Assembly: GCA_045638525.1 (NCBI GenBank) | Contig: JAZUBQ010000020.1 | Span: forward strand, 1 to 64,000 | Direction: 5' to 3' | DNA length: 64,000 bases | Source: SIG452 sp045638525 | GTDB taxonomy: Bacteria > Bacillota > Clostridia > UMGS1840 | Shown: positions 1 to 8,595 of the stretch, piece by piece | Layout of the letters: every line of letters starts with the position of its first letter | Numbering within the stretch: the stretch's first letter is position 1 | The notes under the pieces: generated by a model | Told to the model about the DNA's origin: nothing | Databases searched by the model: none | What the model saw: only the letters and a program-made list of their open reading frames with translations | Translations under genes and position numbers: made by a program

Positions 1-1
1 T

Positions 2-283
2 CAGCAACATAATATCCCATATTATCCCGGTTGTGTAACTCCCACAGAAATTATGCAGGCGTTGGAATTGGGAATTACCACAGTGAAATTCTTCCCTGCA
101 AACATTTACGGCGGCTTAGCTGCTTTAAAAGCACTTGCTGCTCCGTTTCCACAGGTGAAATTTATTCCTACCGGTGGGGTTGACAGAAGCAATATCGAAG
201 AATTTTTAGCATTCGATAAAGTAGCGGCAATCGGCGGAAGTTTCTTTGTGAAAGAATCTTTGGAAAAGATGGAGGAGAAATAA
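2..283 (+). CDS. eda: 2-keto-3-deoxy-6-phosphogluconate aldolase, 3' part (copy 1)
   Basis: C-terminal part of a KHG/KDPG aldolase; the start lies left of the window. The family splits KDPG into pyruvate and glyceraldehyde 3-phosphate. The visible part has the Schiff-base lysine segment (GITTVKFFPAN) and the phosphate-binding glycine segment (IPTGGV). It nearly matches residues 93-183 of the complete copy at 17081-17632, except for its last residues (KMEEK instead of KYNG) and a few substitutions such as ALAAPFPQVK for ALSAPFPQIQ. One base separates its stop from the kdgK start, and the GGAGG in its last codons serves as the kdgK ribosome binding site. Copy 2 has a nitroreductase gene at this junction. 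Confidence 0.93.
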   Translation, partial: QQHNIPYYPGCVTPTEIMQALELGITTVKFFPANIYGGLAALKALAAPFPQVKFIPTGGVDRSNIEEFLAFDKVAAIGGSFFVKESLEKMEEK

Positions 284-284
284 G

Positions 285-1307
285 ATGGCAAAAGTAGTTA
301 CCTTCGGAGAATTGATGTTAAGACTTGCGCCCAATGGTTATTACAGATTTTTTCAGAATGACCAGATGCAGGCAACCTTTGGCGGTGGTGAAGCAAATGT
401 TGCGGTTTCATTGGCAAACTATGGTTTAGACAGCGTATATGTAACCAAACTGCCCAAACACGCTATCGGACAAGCTGCTGCTGACAGTTTAAGATATTTC
501 GGCGTTGACACCTCTAAAATTGTTCGTGGTGGTGAAAGAGTTGGTATCTATTTCTTAGAAAAAGGTGCTTCTCAGAGAGGTTCTGTTTGTATTTATGACA
601 GAGCATATTCTGCAATTCAGATGTCATCCAGAGAAGATTTTAACTGGGACGAAATTTTTGACGGTGCAGATTGGTTCCATTTTACGGGCATTACTCCCGC
701 TTTGGGAGAAAATTTAGTACAGATTTGCAAAGAAGCTTGTATTGCAGCAAAGAAAAAAGGCGTGAAAATTTCTTGCGATTTAAACTATCGTGGCAAACTC
801 TGGACCAGAGATGAAGCAAGAAAAGCGATGACAGAACTGTGTCAGTATGTGGATGTTTGTATTTCCAACGAAGAAGATGCCAAAGATGTATTTGGCATTG
901 AAGCAGAAGATACCGATATTTATGGCGGTAAATTGAATCACGAAGGCTACAAGAGCGTTGCAAAACAGTTGGCAGATAAATTCGGTTTTGAAAAAGTGGC
1001 AATCACCTTAAGAACTTCCATTTCTGCTAATGACAATGACTGGGCAGGGATGTTATACGACGGAGAAGATTACTATTTCTCCAAATCCTACCATTTACAT
1101 ATTGTTGACCGTGTTGGCGGTGGTGATTCTTTTGGTGGTGGCTTGATTTATTCTCTGCTTTCAGGAAAAAGCTCCAAAGAAGCCATTGAATTTGCTGTTG
1201 CGGCATCCGCATTGAAACACTCTGTTGAAGGTGACTACAACAGAGTTAGTGTTTCCGAAGTTGAAAAATTAGCCGGTGGAGATGGCTCCGGCAGAGTACA
1301 AAGATAA
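285..1307 (+). CDS. kdgK: PfkB-family sugar kinase, probable 2-keto-3-deoxygluconate kinase (copy 1)
   Basis: A 340-residue ribokinase/PfkB-fold kinase. It has the N-terminal glycine-rich substrate segment (FGGGEANVAVSLANYGL, about 33-49) and the C-terminal signature with the catalytic Asp (DRVGGGDSFGGGL, about 266-278). KDG kinase is inferred from its place directly behind a KDPG aldolase: KDG is phosphorylated and then cleaved, the lower half of uronate and aldonate catabolism. It differs from the copy at 18238-19260 by only six residues (A/V, E/D, R/K, Y/C, S/T, S/A). A hairpin terminator follows. Another 2-keto sugar acid or fructose is a possible substrate. Confidence 0.88.
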   Translation: MAKVVTFGELMLRLAPNGYYRFFQNDQMQATFGGGEANVAVSLANYGLDSVYVTKLPKHAIGQAAADSLRYFGVDTSKIVRGGERVGIYFLEKGASQRGSVCIYDRAYSAIQMSSREDFNWDEIFDGADWFHFTGITPALGENLVQICKEACIAAKKKGVKISCDLNYRGKLWTRDEARKAMTELCQYVDVCISNEEDAKDVFGIEAEDTDIYGGKLNHEGYKSVAKQLADKFGFEKVAITLRTSISANDNDWAGMLYDGEDYYFSKSYHLHIVDRVGGGDSFGGGLIYSLLSGKSSKEAIEFAVAASALKHSVEGDYNRVSVSEVEKLAGGDGSGRVQR

Positions 1308-1332
1308 ATAGCAATCGTGTAATAAAAATAAA

Positions 1333-1369
1333 AAAAGTTGCTTGGATTGACAATGTCCAAGCAACTTTT
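1333..1369 (+). terminator. Rho-independent terminator after kdgK copy 1
   Basis: 14-bp perfect stem (AAAAGTTGCTTGGA, 1333-1346, with 1356-1369), 9-nt loop, T-rich 3' arm. The same hairpin with a slightly changed loop follows kdgK copy 2. Confidence 0.85.
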
Positions 1370-1409
1370 CATATGGGGAAAATCTCCTTAAATTCGTATG
1401 GATTGGTTC
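1365..1409 (+). repeat. 45-bp dispersed repeat, copy 1 of 3
   Basis: Begins CTTTTCATATGGG and contains TCCTTAAATT. It aligns without gaps to 8593-8637 and 19317-19361. Each copy overlaps the 3' arm of a terminator and ends where a truncated gene begins, here a SLOG-family remnant. In the plus frame that reads HMGKISLN, the three differences among copies in the first 29 bases are all at third codon positions and silent, which suggests the sequence was once coding. Its identity is not recognised. Confidence 0.75.
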
Positions 1410-1660
1410 ATCCTAATTTTGAAAACAGACGAAGTATGTTGGAGAAGATGAGATTCAATAGAATTCTCAAAGGAGCAGATTTGGTAAAGAAAGTGAATAA
1501 CCACTATTTTACCGGATGTTATCAGGTTAGGAACGAATGGATGGTAGACCGTTCTGCCTTGGTAATCGCTGTATTTAACGGGCAGAAAAACGGTTCAAAA
1601 AACACAATTGATTATGCGGTACGAAAGGGTAAACGTATTTTAAATTGCTTGGAAATATAA
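1410..1660 (+). pseudogene. SLOG-family (YpsA/DUF1273-like) C-terminal remnant
   Basis: An open frame runs from an ATG inside the 45-bp repeat (1373) to 1660. From about 1430 it resembles the C-terminal half of SLOG/YpsA-like Rossmann proteins: ADLVKKVNNHYFTGCYQVRN, then MVDRSALVIAVFNG, then a Gly-Ser-Lys-Asn-Thr turn. The family pattern is HY-x2-GC-x4-RN-x-WMVD-x-S. The N-terminal Rossmann half is missing, cut exactly where the repeat ends. No ribosome binding site precedes the ATG. It is probably a dead fragment left by insertion or deletion at the repeat. Confidence 0.6.
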
Positions 1661-1689
1661 TAAATATTTAGCTAAATAGCAATATGAGT

Positions 1690-2469
1690 TTATTTTGAAC
1701 TTTTATATTTTTTCATATACTGAGTGGGGGTGAGATTATAATATTTTTTAAATTGTTTGTTGAATAACGTCACGTTATCATAGCCACACATGTTGGCAAC
1801 TTGTATCACTTTGTACAAACCAGTTCCTAAAAGTTCGCCTGCGTTATTCATTTTCAAGTATAGGATATACGACTTAGGCGACATGGAAAAATTCTTTTTG
1901 AAAAGTTTTCTTATATAAGAATAGCTGATGCCGCATACCTGCGTGAGTGTTTCGGATGAAGGCGTTTCTTTTGTGAAATTCAAATGGATATAATCAATTG
2001 CTGGTTTGATTTGAGAATATTTGTCCGAAGGAATGTAATTGTTTTTTTGCATTTCAGAGAATATTTTATATAAAAGAGAGAGGCACTCAAAATAGTATCC
2101 ATCTTGTTTAGCTATCCACGAAGAAAAAATTTTTCGGAATAACGATGCGATATTTTGGCTGCAGTTACTTAAAACAAATGCTTCGTTATGGACAGGTAAG
2201 TCTGTCGAAAAATAGATGACTATAGTTATTCCATGTAGTTCTCTATCGACAATATATTTGCTTGCTTTTCCCTGTGGGAGAAAACGAATGGTGTTTTCTT
2301 TTGTTTCGAGTATTTTATCATCAAAATAAACTTTTGATTTTCCTGAAAAATGAAAAATTAATTCATTTGTTCTGATGTTGCTTGGAAATATAGTTGTTTT
2401 TTCAGGATATTCATTCTGATCCACCATAATTATTTTGTGTATAGCGGTTATTAAAAAATTTTTTTCCAT
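1690..2469 (-). CDS. AraC-family transcriptional regulator
   Basis: About 259 residues with an N-terminal cupin-like sensing region and a C-terminal double helix-turn-helix of AraC type (ISYSYIRKLFKKNFSMSPKSYILYLKMNNAGELL, then a second helix pair ending NLTPTQYMKKYK). It is divergent from the glycyl-radical-enzyme operon at 2630, separated by about 160 bases, and is the obvious candidate activator of it. The start is uncertain: GTG 2478, ATG 2475 and ATG 2469 are all in frame, and no strong Shine-Dalgarno decides between them. The ligand is unknown, probably the substrate of the operon. Confidence 0.85.
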   Translation of the reverse strand: MEKNFLITAIHKIIMVDQNEYPEKTTIFPSNIRTNELIFHFSGKSKVYFDDKILETKENTIRFLPQGKASKYIVDRELHGITIVIYFSTDLPVHNEAFVLSNCSQNIASLFRKIFSSWIAKQDGYYFECLSLLYKIFSEMQKNNYIPSDKYSQIKPAIDYIHLNFTKETPSSETLTQVCGISYSYIRKLFKKNFSMSPKSYILYLKMNNAGELLGTGLYKVIQVANMCGYDNVTLFNKQFKKYYNLTPTQYMKKYKSSK

Positions 2470-2587
2470 ATTCATCACCCATTACACTATAACATATTTG
2501 AGAAAAATAATCAATACATTGAAAAAAAACAGTATCAAAAAGTATAATATGATTTTTAAGTATCTTTTTTTGTGTTAATTCAATTGT

Positions 2588-2593
2588 TATAAT
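2588..2593 (+). promoter_or_regulatory. Probable -10 box of the glycyl radical enzyme operon
   Basis: TATAAT with no good -35 at 17 bp, as expected for an activator-dependent promoter. AGTAT motifs recur upstream at 2531, 2541 and 2559 and may be AraC half-sites, but their spacing is not regular. Confidence 0.4.
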
Positions 2594-2629
2594 GTAAAAA
2601 AATGTTTAAGATGAAAGGTGAAATGACGA

Positions 2630-4750
2630 ATGCTAGACAGAATAGAAAAATTGTTGCAAATGACATTGAATGGAGAAAGATATCTCGAACATAATGCCAC
2701 TGATTACGATAGAACAGATATGTTTTTACCATCACTAATTATGAGTGCTAAACGTTCGAAGGAGTACATATTAAATCAAACCCCGTATGTAAGTGAGTAC
2801 ACGGCGTTGACGGGTTATTTGCGTTTTCAAGGCAATGTTATGGGGGATATATTTAATCGATGCGGTCATGATAACTTTAAGAAGATATATAATGAGTTTT
2901 ATAATAAGCCAATAGACGGGCTATGTGTGTTTGAATGGCAGCATAGTGTTGCTGATTTTGAAAAGGTTATTAAATTAGGGATCCACGGGTTGAAAGAAGA
3001 GATTGCGGAATCGAAAAAGAGTCATAATGAAAAAGATGCAATGGAGTTTCTTGATGCTCTTGATATAATAGCTGACGGAATAATTGGATGGGCAGGAAAG
3101 TGTTCAGAAGCTGCTTTGAAAAAATCGGAAGAGATTGACAAAATTGAATATAAAGAAAATCTTGTTAAACTTTCAAATGCTCTAAAAAATGTCCCTGCCA
3201 ATCCTGCGAAGAGTTTTTATGAAGCTGTATTGTCAGTTTATGTTATTTATGCTTTTATGCCAGACAGTATTGGATGTATTGACAGATATCTGTATCCTTT
3301 CTATTTGAAGGATATTGCAAATGGTATTCTTACTGAAGAGGATGCAAAAGCATACTTGCAGGAACTGTTTTTGATGTTACAGGCAAGAATTAATCCGAAG
3401 TCAGATCGTTTTTACCGTGGCGGTGAATCGCATTTTAGTATAGGTGGATATTTAGAAGATGGTGAAGATGGATTTAATGATTTGTCGAAGCTTATTCTTG
3501 ATAGCATGCTTGAATTACCAACATGGATACCTCAGATTTCGTTGCGATGGACGAAGAAGACACCTCGTGAGGTATTGAGTTATGTTATGGATTGTGAAAG
3601 AAGAGATCCCAATAAACGTATAGCTTTTGTGAATGACGAACCACGTATAAAGGCATTTACACAAATCGCTGGATTTCCGTATGAAATTGCATGTAAATAC
3701 ACAATGGTTGGTTGCAATGAACCGCAGTTGCCTGGTGGAATTTTTATGGGAGGGTGTAAGACAAATATTGTAAAATCAATAGAAAGTACACTCTATGATT
3801 ATTCTGATGAACTATGCCGAGCAAAAAACTTTGATGAATTTTATGAAGTGTATGAAAGACAGTTGTTTCGTACCATGGATAAAGCAGTGAACTATTATAA
3901 TAAATTCCAAAGCGTTCGTTCAAAAGATGTAAATTTGGTTAGTACAATGTTTTTTGAAGGTTCGATTGAACGAGCAAAAAGTATAACACAAGGTGGAGCA
4001 AAAAATGCGGTTGCTGATTTAAGTTTTATAGGGATTGTAACAACAATTGATTCTCTTTCCATTATTAAACAGTTAGTTTTTGATGAAAAAAGGGTGACAA
4101 TGCAATGTCTGATTGAAGCACTAAGATTAAATTGGAGTGGATATGAGGAATTAAGGGGTTATATTCTGAAATTCGGAAACTTTTTTGGTAATTATGATGA
4201 AGTTTCAAACGAATGTGCAAGTAGATTTGCTAAAAGTGTTACGACATACCTATCTGATAAAGAAACTGATTTAGGCTACAAATTCATGATTGGTAATCTG
4301 ATTGGCTATAATCAGCATCATAAGTGGTTTGGTGAAATGACGAAGGCAACGCCGGACGGAAGAATGGATAGAGAAGCTATTTCGTATGGGATTAGCCAAA
4401 ATGGAGAAAAAGATAGAAATGGACTTGCGGCGTTGTTGAGTTCAGTTGCGAAAATCAATGAGAATGTAATTTTTTGTGGTCAAACAGTTACTAATGTTCT
4501 TGTTGATGAGCAAATTATAAAAAATGATGATTCATTTGAAAAGATTGTGAGTATATTTGAAACTTATTTACAAATGGGAGGACTTCATTTTCAATTGAAC
4601 TATATTGCAAGAGAAGATATGATTCAGGCAAAAATAAATCCCGATAAATATAAAAACTTAAGAGTCCGTGTTAGTGGCTTTTCGGATTACTTCGTTTTCT
4701 TAAATGAGGATTTACAAGATGAGCTTATAGAAAGGACTATGCATAAATGA
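2630..4750 (+). CDS. Glycyl radical enzyme of the dehydratase/lyase type
   Basis: A 706-residue pyruvate formate-lyase superfamily protein. The thiyl-radical Cys and neighbouring Glu are in the motif VGCNEPQLPGG (Cys362, Glu364). The C-terminal glycyl radical loop is RVSGFS (Gly683), followed by the conserved tail LQDELIER. Cys-x-Glu is the pattern of glycerol/diol dehydratases, hydroxyproline dehydratase and C-S lyases; pyruvate formate-lyase has Cys-Cys. At 706 residues it is shorter than the usual 780-850. It overlaps the next gene (an SDR) by four bases, and a radical-SAM activase follows at 5533. The likely reaction is radical elimination of water or a similar group from a sugar-derived polyol or acid, with the carbonyl product passed to the SDR. 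The substrate cannot be named. Confidence 0.92.
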   Translation: MLDRIEKLLQMTLNGERYLEHNATDYDRTDMFLPSLIMSAKRSKEYILNQTPYVSEYTALTGYLRFQGNVMGDIFNRCGHDNFKKIYNEFYNKPIDGLCVFEWQHSVADFEKVIKLGIHGLKEEIAESKKSHNEKDAMEFLDALDIIADGIIGWAGKCSEAALKKSEEIDKIEYKENLVKLSNALKNVPANPAKSFYEAVLSVYVIYAFMPDSIGCIDRYLYPFYLKDIANGILTEEDAKAYLQELFLMLQARINPKSDRFYRGGESHFSIGGYLEDGEDGFNDLSKLILDSMLELPTWIPQISLRWTKKTPREVLSYVMDCERRDPNKRIAFVNDEPRIKAFTQIAGFPYEIACKYTMVGCNEPQLPGGIFMGGCKTNIVKSIESTLYDYSDELCRAKNFDEFYEVYERQLFRTMDKAVNYYNKFQSVRSKDVNLVSTMFFEGSIERAKSITQGGAKNAVADLSFIGIVTTIDSLSIIKQLVFDEKRVTMQCLIEALRLNWSGYEELRGYILKFGNFFGNYDEVSNECASRFAKSVTTYLSDKETDLGYKFMIGNLIGYNQHHKWFGEMTKATPDGRMDREAISYGISQNGEKDRNGLAALLSSVAKINENVIFCGQTVTNVLVDEQIIKNDDSFEKIVSIFETYLQMGGLHFQLNYIAREDMIQAKINPDKYKNLRVRVSGFSDYFVFLNEDLQDELIERTMHK

Positions 4751-5499
4751 AATTGAGGAATGATAAAATACTTGTTTTTGGTGGCGGAAGTGGTATTGGC
4801 AAAGCAATAGCAAAGCGTTTTTGTGCTGCCGGTACTAAGGTCGTGATTGCAGGTAGAAATGAGGAAAAACTGAAACATGCCGTTGAAGAGATAAATATGA
4901 CCGGTTTGTATTATAAATCATTTGATATCACGGATATCGACAATCACGGCAAGTTGTTCGATTGGTGTTCGGAACGGTTAGGTGGTCTAAATGGCTTTGT
5001 TAATTCTGCAGCATTAGGAAGTGGGTGCTTAGGAAGAGGTTATGAACCGTGGGATATTACCGAGGTTGAATGGGATACCATGACGGACATTAACTTTAAG
5101 GCTGCTTTTTTTGCTATGAGGAACGAAATTAATTATATGCTGGATAGAAATATAAGAGGAAACATTCTGAATATAGCATCTAATGCCGCTTGTATGGATA
5201 TTGTAGGAAGTTATGGTGCTTCAAAGGAATCCATCATTAAATGGACGAGAGCTCTTGGGAAAAGATATGGACATAATGGAATTATCATCAATGGAATTGC
5301 GCCTGGAGCTACATTTACTCCGATGATTTCTCACTATGCACATTCTCTTGAACAAAAGTACGAAAGGTTGGCTATAGAACGTTTTATTCGTCCGGAAGAA
5401 ATTGCTGAACTCGCACTCTATTTAATGAGTGAGTTTGGCGAGATAATTTGTGGACATACGGTGGTTGCAGATGGGGGAGATAACAATGCAACTCTATGA
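4747..5499 (+). CDS. Short-chain dehydrogenase/reductase
   Basis: A 250-residue classical SDR. It has the cofactor loop GGGSGIGKAIA (about 10-20), catalytic Ser in NIASNAA, catalytic Tyr-x3-Lys in SYGASKES, and the family's IAPGATFTPM segment after the Lys. The start overlaps the glycyl radical enzyme stop (ATGA), so the two are translationally coupled. It probably reduces the aldehyde or ketone released by that enzyme, or oxidises the alcohol that feeds it. Substrate and cofactor preference are not visible. Confidence 0.88.
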   Translation: MKLRNDKILVFGGGSGIGKAIAKRFCAAGTKVVIAGRNEEKLKHAVEEINMTGLYYKSFDITDIDNHGKLFDWCSERLGGLNGFVNSAALGSGCLGRGYEPWDITEVEWDTMTDINFKAAFFAMRNEINYMLDRNIRGNILNIASNAACMDIVGSYGASKESIIKWTRALGKRYGHNGIIINGIAPGATFTPMISHYAHSLEQKYERLAIERFIRPEEIAELALYLMSEFGEIICGHTVVADGGDNNATL

Positions 5500-5532
5500 G
5501 GAGATATATTCAAGTGATAAAAGGGGAAAAAC

Positions 5533-6339
5533 TTGAAAGCAATGTTGTTTGATATTGAACGCAATTCGTACGTTGATGGTCCTGGGATAAGAACAACGGT
5601 TTTTTTCAAAGGATGCAATCTAACATGTAAATGGTGTCATAATCCTGAAAGTCAAAATTATCAAAAAGAAATTTTCTTTTACAAAAATAAATGCTTGGAG
5701 TGCGGAAAATGTACGGCGTTGACTGTCGATAACAAGTCTTTTTTTTGCCTCAATGATGCCAAAAAAATCTGTGGAAAAGAATATGATTTGGACGAAGTAT
5801 ATTTTGTAATAGAAAAAGATAAACCGTTCTATAAAAACTCTGGAGGAGGGGTGACGTTTTCTGGTGGAGAATGTATGTTGCAGATTGAGTATCTTGAAAA
5901 ACTTTTAAAAAAGTGCAAGGAAAACGATATACATACAGCAGTTGATACCGCTGGGAATGTTCCTTGGGGATATTTTGAAAAAATTTTACCATATACGGAT
6001 TTGTTTTTGTATGATATTAAGACGATGGACAATGAGATTCATAGACAAAATACAGGTGCCGGGAATGAGCTTATTTTGAAAAACCTTGAAAAGCTTTTAC
6101 AACTGAAAATTCCAATTTGGGTAAGAATTCCTGTTATTCCAGGCGTGAACGATACGAAGGAAAATATGGAAAGCATAAAGTGTTTTTTTGATAAAAATGG
6201 CTATCCTGAAAAAATAGAATTTCTTCCGTATCATGCTATGGGAGAACACAAATATAATGCACTTGGGAGAGTTATGGTACCTTTTGACAAACCAAATGCG
6301 GAGATGATAGAAGAGTTACGAAATATCGTTGTTAGATAA
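5533..6339 (+). CDS. Glycyl-radical enzyme activating enzyme (radical SAM)
   Basis: A 268-residue radical-SAM activase that installs the glycyl radical on the enzyme encoded at 2630. The cluster motif C-x3-C-x2-C is in KGCNLTCKWCHNPE. A Cys-rich insert follows (CLECGKC ... CLNDAKKIC), where related activases carry extra iron-sulfur clusters, then the GGGVTFSGGE SAM-binding segment. The TTG at 5533 is preferred as the start because AAAAGGGG lies 6 bases upstream; the in-frame ATG at 5542 would give a 15-base spacing. The third gene of the operon. Confidence 0.9.
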   Translation: MKAMLFDIERNSYVDGPGIRTTVFFKGCNLTCKWCHNPESQNYQKEIFFYKNKCLECGKCTALTVDNKSFFCLNDAKKICGKEYDLDEVYFVIEKDKPFYKNSGGGVTFSGGECMLQIEYLEKLLKKCKENDIHTAVDTAGNVPWGYFEKILPYTDLFLYDIKTMDNEIHRQNTGAGNELILKNLEKLLQLKIPIWVRIPVIPGVNDTKENMESIKCFFDKNGYPEKIEFLPYHAMGEHKYNALGRVMVPFDKPNAEMIEELRNIVVR

Positions 6340-6662
6340 ATTTGTATTGATGAAGAACGGCGGTTTTCGTTCGGTGATAAAAACCCGATTCAAAAATCGG
6401 ATTCATAGGAGCATTTACTTAGAAATGCATTATGACGGTAATGGCAGAGGTGTCATAGCTGATTGCTATTACTATGACAGGAAATACAAGGCGAAAAGTA
6501 AGGTCATCCCTGAAACGCTTACAACCGTATTTTTTTTATTATGACAGACTAGCCATATGAAACACGGTAAATCGAGAATTGAATACAGCATTTACCCATA
6601 TTATCTTTGTAACGGATGGCAGTCTTGATATCGATAACGAAGTCGCAATTTGCGGCAATATA
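6340..6662 (+). pseudogene. Degenerate unrecognised coding remnant
   Basis: A plus-strand frame (6329-6544) reads RSIYLEMHYDGNGRGVIADC, then YYYDRKYKAKSKVIPE and TVFF. After a shift at the T-run near 6535 it seems to continue as YYDRLAI, a stop, then NTVNREFNTAFTHIIFVTDG. The coding-like text broken by one shift and several stops suggests a dead gene. I do not recognise the family. It lies between the activase operon and the serine recombinase module, where mobile-element debris is expected. Confidence 0.4.
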
Positions 6663-6762
6663 TAAGTGAAACTTCGTGTGTCCGTATTTTAGAATAATAT
6701 AGCTTTCATCGTAAGCATATATTATTAACCTATACGACAATTATGATCGGAGGTCGATAAGT

Positions 6763-6930
6763 ATGCTATCAGCAACTAACAATACAGATTACTGTGAAAA
6801 TTACACAGATATCTCAAATAAAACCAGAAACGTAAAACACAGTGTTGTGTTAAGCTTGGAAGAAAGAAAGGAAATTGAAGAAAAAATTGTAGAAGAACTT
6901 TACAGAATTTTCACGCATCAGGCAGGCTAA
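6763..6930 (+). CDS. Small protein preceding serine recombinase
   Basis: A 55-residue ORF with Shine-Dalgarno CGGAGG nine bases before the ATG. The C-terminal half is a charged predicted helix (LSLEERKEIEEKIVEELYRIF). Small proteins of this sort often precede large serine recombinases in Clostridia transposons, and the recombinase starts 55 bases downstream after a strong hairpin. No domain is recognised. It may be an accessory or regulatory protein of the recombinase. Confidence 0.6.
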   Translation: MLSATNNTDYCENYTDISNKTRNVKHSVVLSLEERKEIEEKIVEELYRIFTHQAG

Positions 6931-6938
6931 AGCGATAG

Positions 6939-6964
6939 GGCGTAGCGGTTCTATCCGCTACGCC
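6939..6964 (+). promoter_or_regulatory. Strong hairpin before the serine recombinase
   Basis: Perfect GC-rich 10-bp stem (GGCGTAGCGG, 6939-6948, with 6955-6964) and the 6-nt loop TTCTAT. No T-run follows, so it is not a normal terminator. It ends 20 bases before the recombinase ATG and could limit translation or act as a processing or attenuation structure. Confidence 0.6.
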
Positions 6965-6984
6965 AGAAGAAAGGGGTGTCTTAA

Positions 6985-8511
6985 ATGGCGATAGCCCTTT
7001 ATGCGAGAAAGTCCGTAGAGAAAGAGAACAGTATCTCATGTGAAACTCAGTTAGAATATTGCAGAGCAATGATAAAACCGGATGAACGGCAAGAACCGGT
7101 TCTGACATTCGTTGACAATGGCTTTTCAGGCGGAAATGTTGACCGTGACGGATTTCAGGAGATGATGAGAAAGATTGAACAAGGAAAGGTAACAAAAGTA
7201 ATTGTTTACCGTCTGGACAGAATTTCCAGAAGCTTGCCGGATTTTATCAATATCCTAGCGGTTTTTAAACAGTTTGGTGTCGATTTCGTTTCCACCCAGG
7301 AAGCGTTTGACACAGGAAGTCCTTATGGGGATTTAATTATAAAAATTCTGGCTATTTTTGCAGAATTTGAACGACAAAGCATCATTCAGCGTGTGACACA
7401 GGCCTATGAACACAGAAGTGAAATGGGCTTCTATATGGGAGGGCGTAAGCCGTATGGTTATAGCTTAGAATCCACGGTGATACAGAATATCCCAACTAAG
7501 CGATTAAAACCCATTCCGGAAGAAATAGAACAGATTCGATACATATATGAACATTACGCAGTAGAGCAGGTAACTTTGGGGAGACTTCTGAAGAATCTGC
7601 TTGAAAATGATATTAACACCTTATATGGTGGTGCATGGACTACCGCAAAACTCTCAACCATTTTAAAAAATCCGATTTATGTGAAAGCCGACAGCAGAAT
7701 TTATGAATACTTTCAGAGGCATAATGCTCAGATTATCAGCCCACCGGAAGCCTTCGATGGAATTCACGGCATTCAGATATACGGTAAAAGTAAACACGAT
7801 ACGGACAATCCGGATTGGTCTGATATCAAGGTGGTGGTGATGAGCCATGAAGGAGCAGTAGATAGTGATATCTGGTTAAAGTGTCAGCAGAAATTAGCAA
7901 CCAATCAGCAGATACGAAATGCTGTTTCCAACAAAACATCTTGGTTGGGAGGTAAGATTTTTTGTGGTCTTTGCGGAAGAACGATGACGACCATTAAAGG
8001 AAAAACCGGGAGCGGTGAAACTCGTCGGTACTTTGCATGCACCGGTAAAACTCATATGAAAAAATGCAAAGGAACCCGAACCACTATATATGCCGAGAGT
8101 CTGGAAGATATGGTTTATGAAGAAATCGCAAAGAAATTAGAAACATTAAAAAACATCAGGACAAGCGAGAGAAAGACTGTGCATCCGGAACTGAATGAGC
8201 TTCGGAACAAGGTGAAAGCCATCGAATTGTCTCAGAATAAAATTGCTGATATGCTGATGCAACCGGAAGTTAATTCTGATTTACTGGAAATTATGAGCCA
8301 AAGGGCAACTAAATTGAAAGCGGACAGAACTGCGTTACTTATGAAAATTGATGAGATTGAAAACACTCAAGTGGATACGAAACAAGCTGTTAACTTATCC
8401 AAGAAATGGAAGAAAGCTTCCTTTGAAGAAAAAAGGGGAGTCGCATCTATTCTGGTAAACCGTATTGTCATTGACGAAGATGGCAATGCGGAAATCATAT
8501 GGAATATCTAA
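6985..8511 (+). CDS. Large serine recombinase
   Basis: A 508-residue large serine recombinase. Order: resolvase-type catalytic domain (1-145; nucleophile Ser in LYARKSVE, active-site Arg region YRLDRISRS), recombinase domain (about 165-290), zinc ribbon (FCGLCGRTM near 329, then YFACTGKTHMKKC), and a C-terminal coiled coil (about 385-490). The Shine-Dalgarno is AAAGGGG. Such enzymes excise and integrate elements at att sites. I could not find matching att ends for it: the left side is a decayed gene and the right side a terminator, the 45-bp repeat and a ROK fragment. It may be the survivor of a degraded element. It is not close to the recombinase at 32868. Confidence 0.92.
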   Translation: MAIALYARKSVEKENSISCETQLEYCRAMIKPDERQEPVLTFVDNGFSGGNVDRDGFQEMMRKIEQGKVTKVIVYRLDRISRSLPDFINILAVFKQFGVDFVSTQEAFDTGSPYGDLIIKILAIFAEFERQSIIQRVTQAYEHRSEMGFYMGGRKPYGYSLESTVIQNIPTKRLKPIPEEIEQIRYIYEHYAVEQVTLGRLLKNLLENDINTLYGGAWTTAKLSTILKNPIYVKADSRIYEYFQRHNAQIISPPEAFDGIHGIQIYGKSKHDTDNPDWSDIKVVVMSHEGAVDSDIWLKCQQKLATNQQIRNAVSNKTSWLGGKIFCGLCGRTMTTIKGKTGSGETRRYFACTGKTHMKKCKGTRTTIYAESLEDMVYEEIAKKLETLKNIRTSERKTVHPELNELRNKVKAIELSQNKIADMLMQPEVNSDLLEIMSQRATKLKADRTALLMKIDEIENTQVDTKQAVNLSKKWKKASFEEKRGVASILVNRIVIDEDGNAEIIWNI

Positions 8512-8563
8512 AAAAAGTATTGCTTTTTTCTTCGCAATATGATATATTGTAGAAAAACTAAAT

Positions 8564-8595
8564 AAGGCACTGCAATCTCCGGGGTACAGTGCCTT
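8564..8595 (+). terminator. Rho-independent terminator after serine recombinase
   Basis: 9-bp stem (AAGGCACTG, 8564-8572, with 8587-8595), 14-nt loop, then TTTT. Confidence 0.75.

Noticed and set aside
691..1002. Minus-strand ORFs inside both kdgK copies (also 18644-18955)
   Set aside because: Present in both only because the kinases are duplicates; odd composition rich in Leu, His and Cys and no ribosome binding site.
6985..8511. Serine recombinase at 6985 as the enzyme of the cotJC element
   Set aside because: It lies outside the element, whose own recombinase is at the right end next to the att site; the two proteins differ greatly outside the family motifs.
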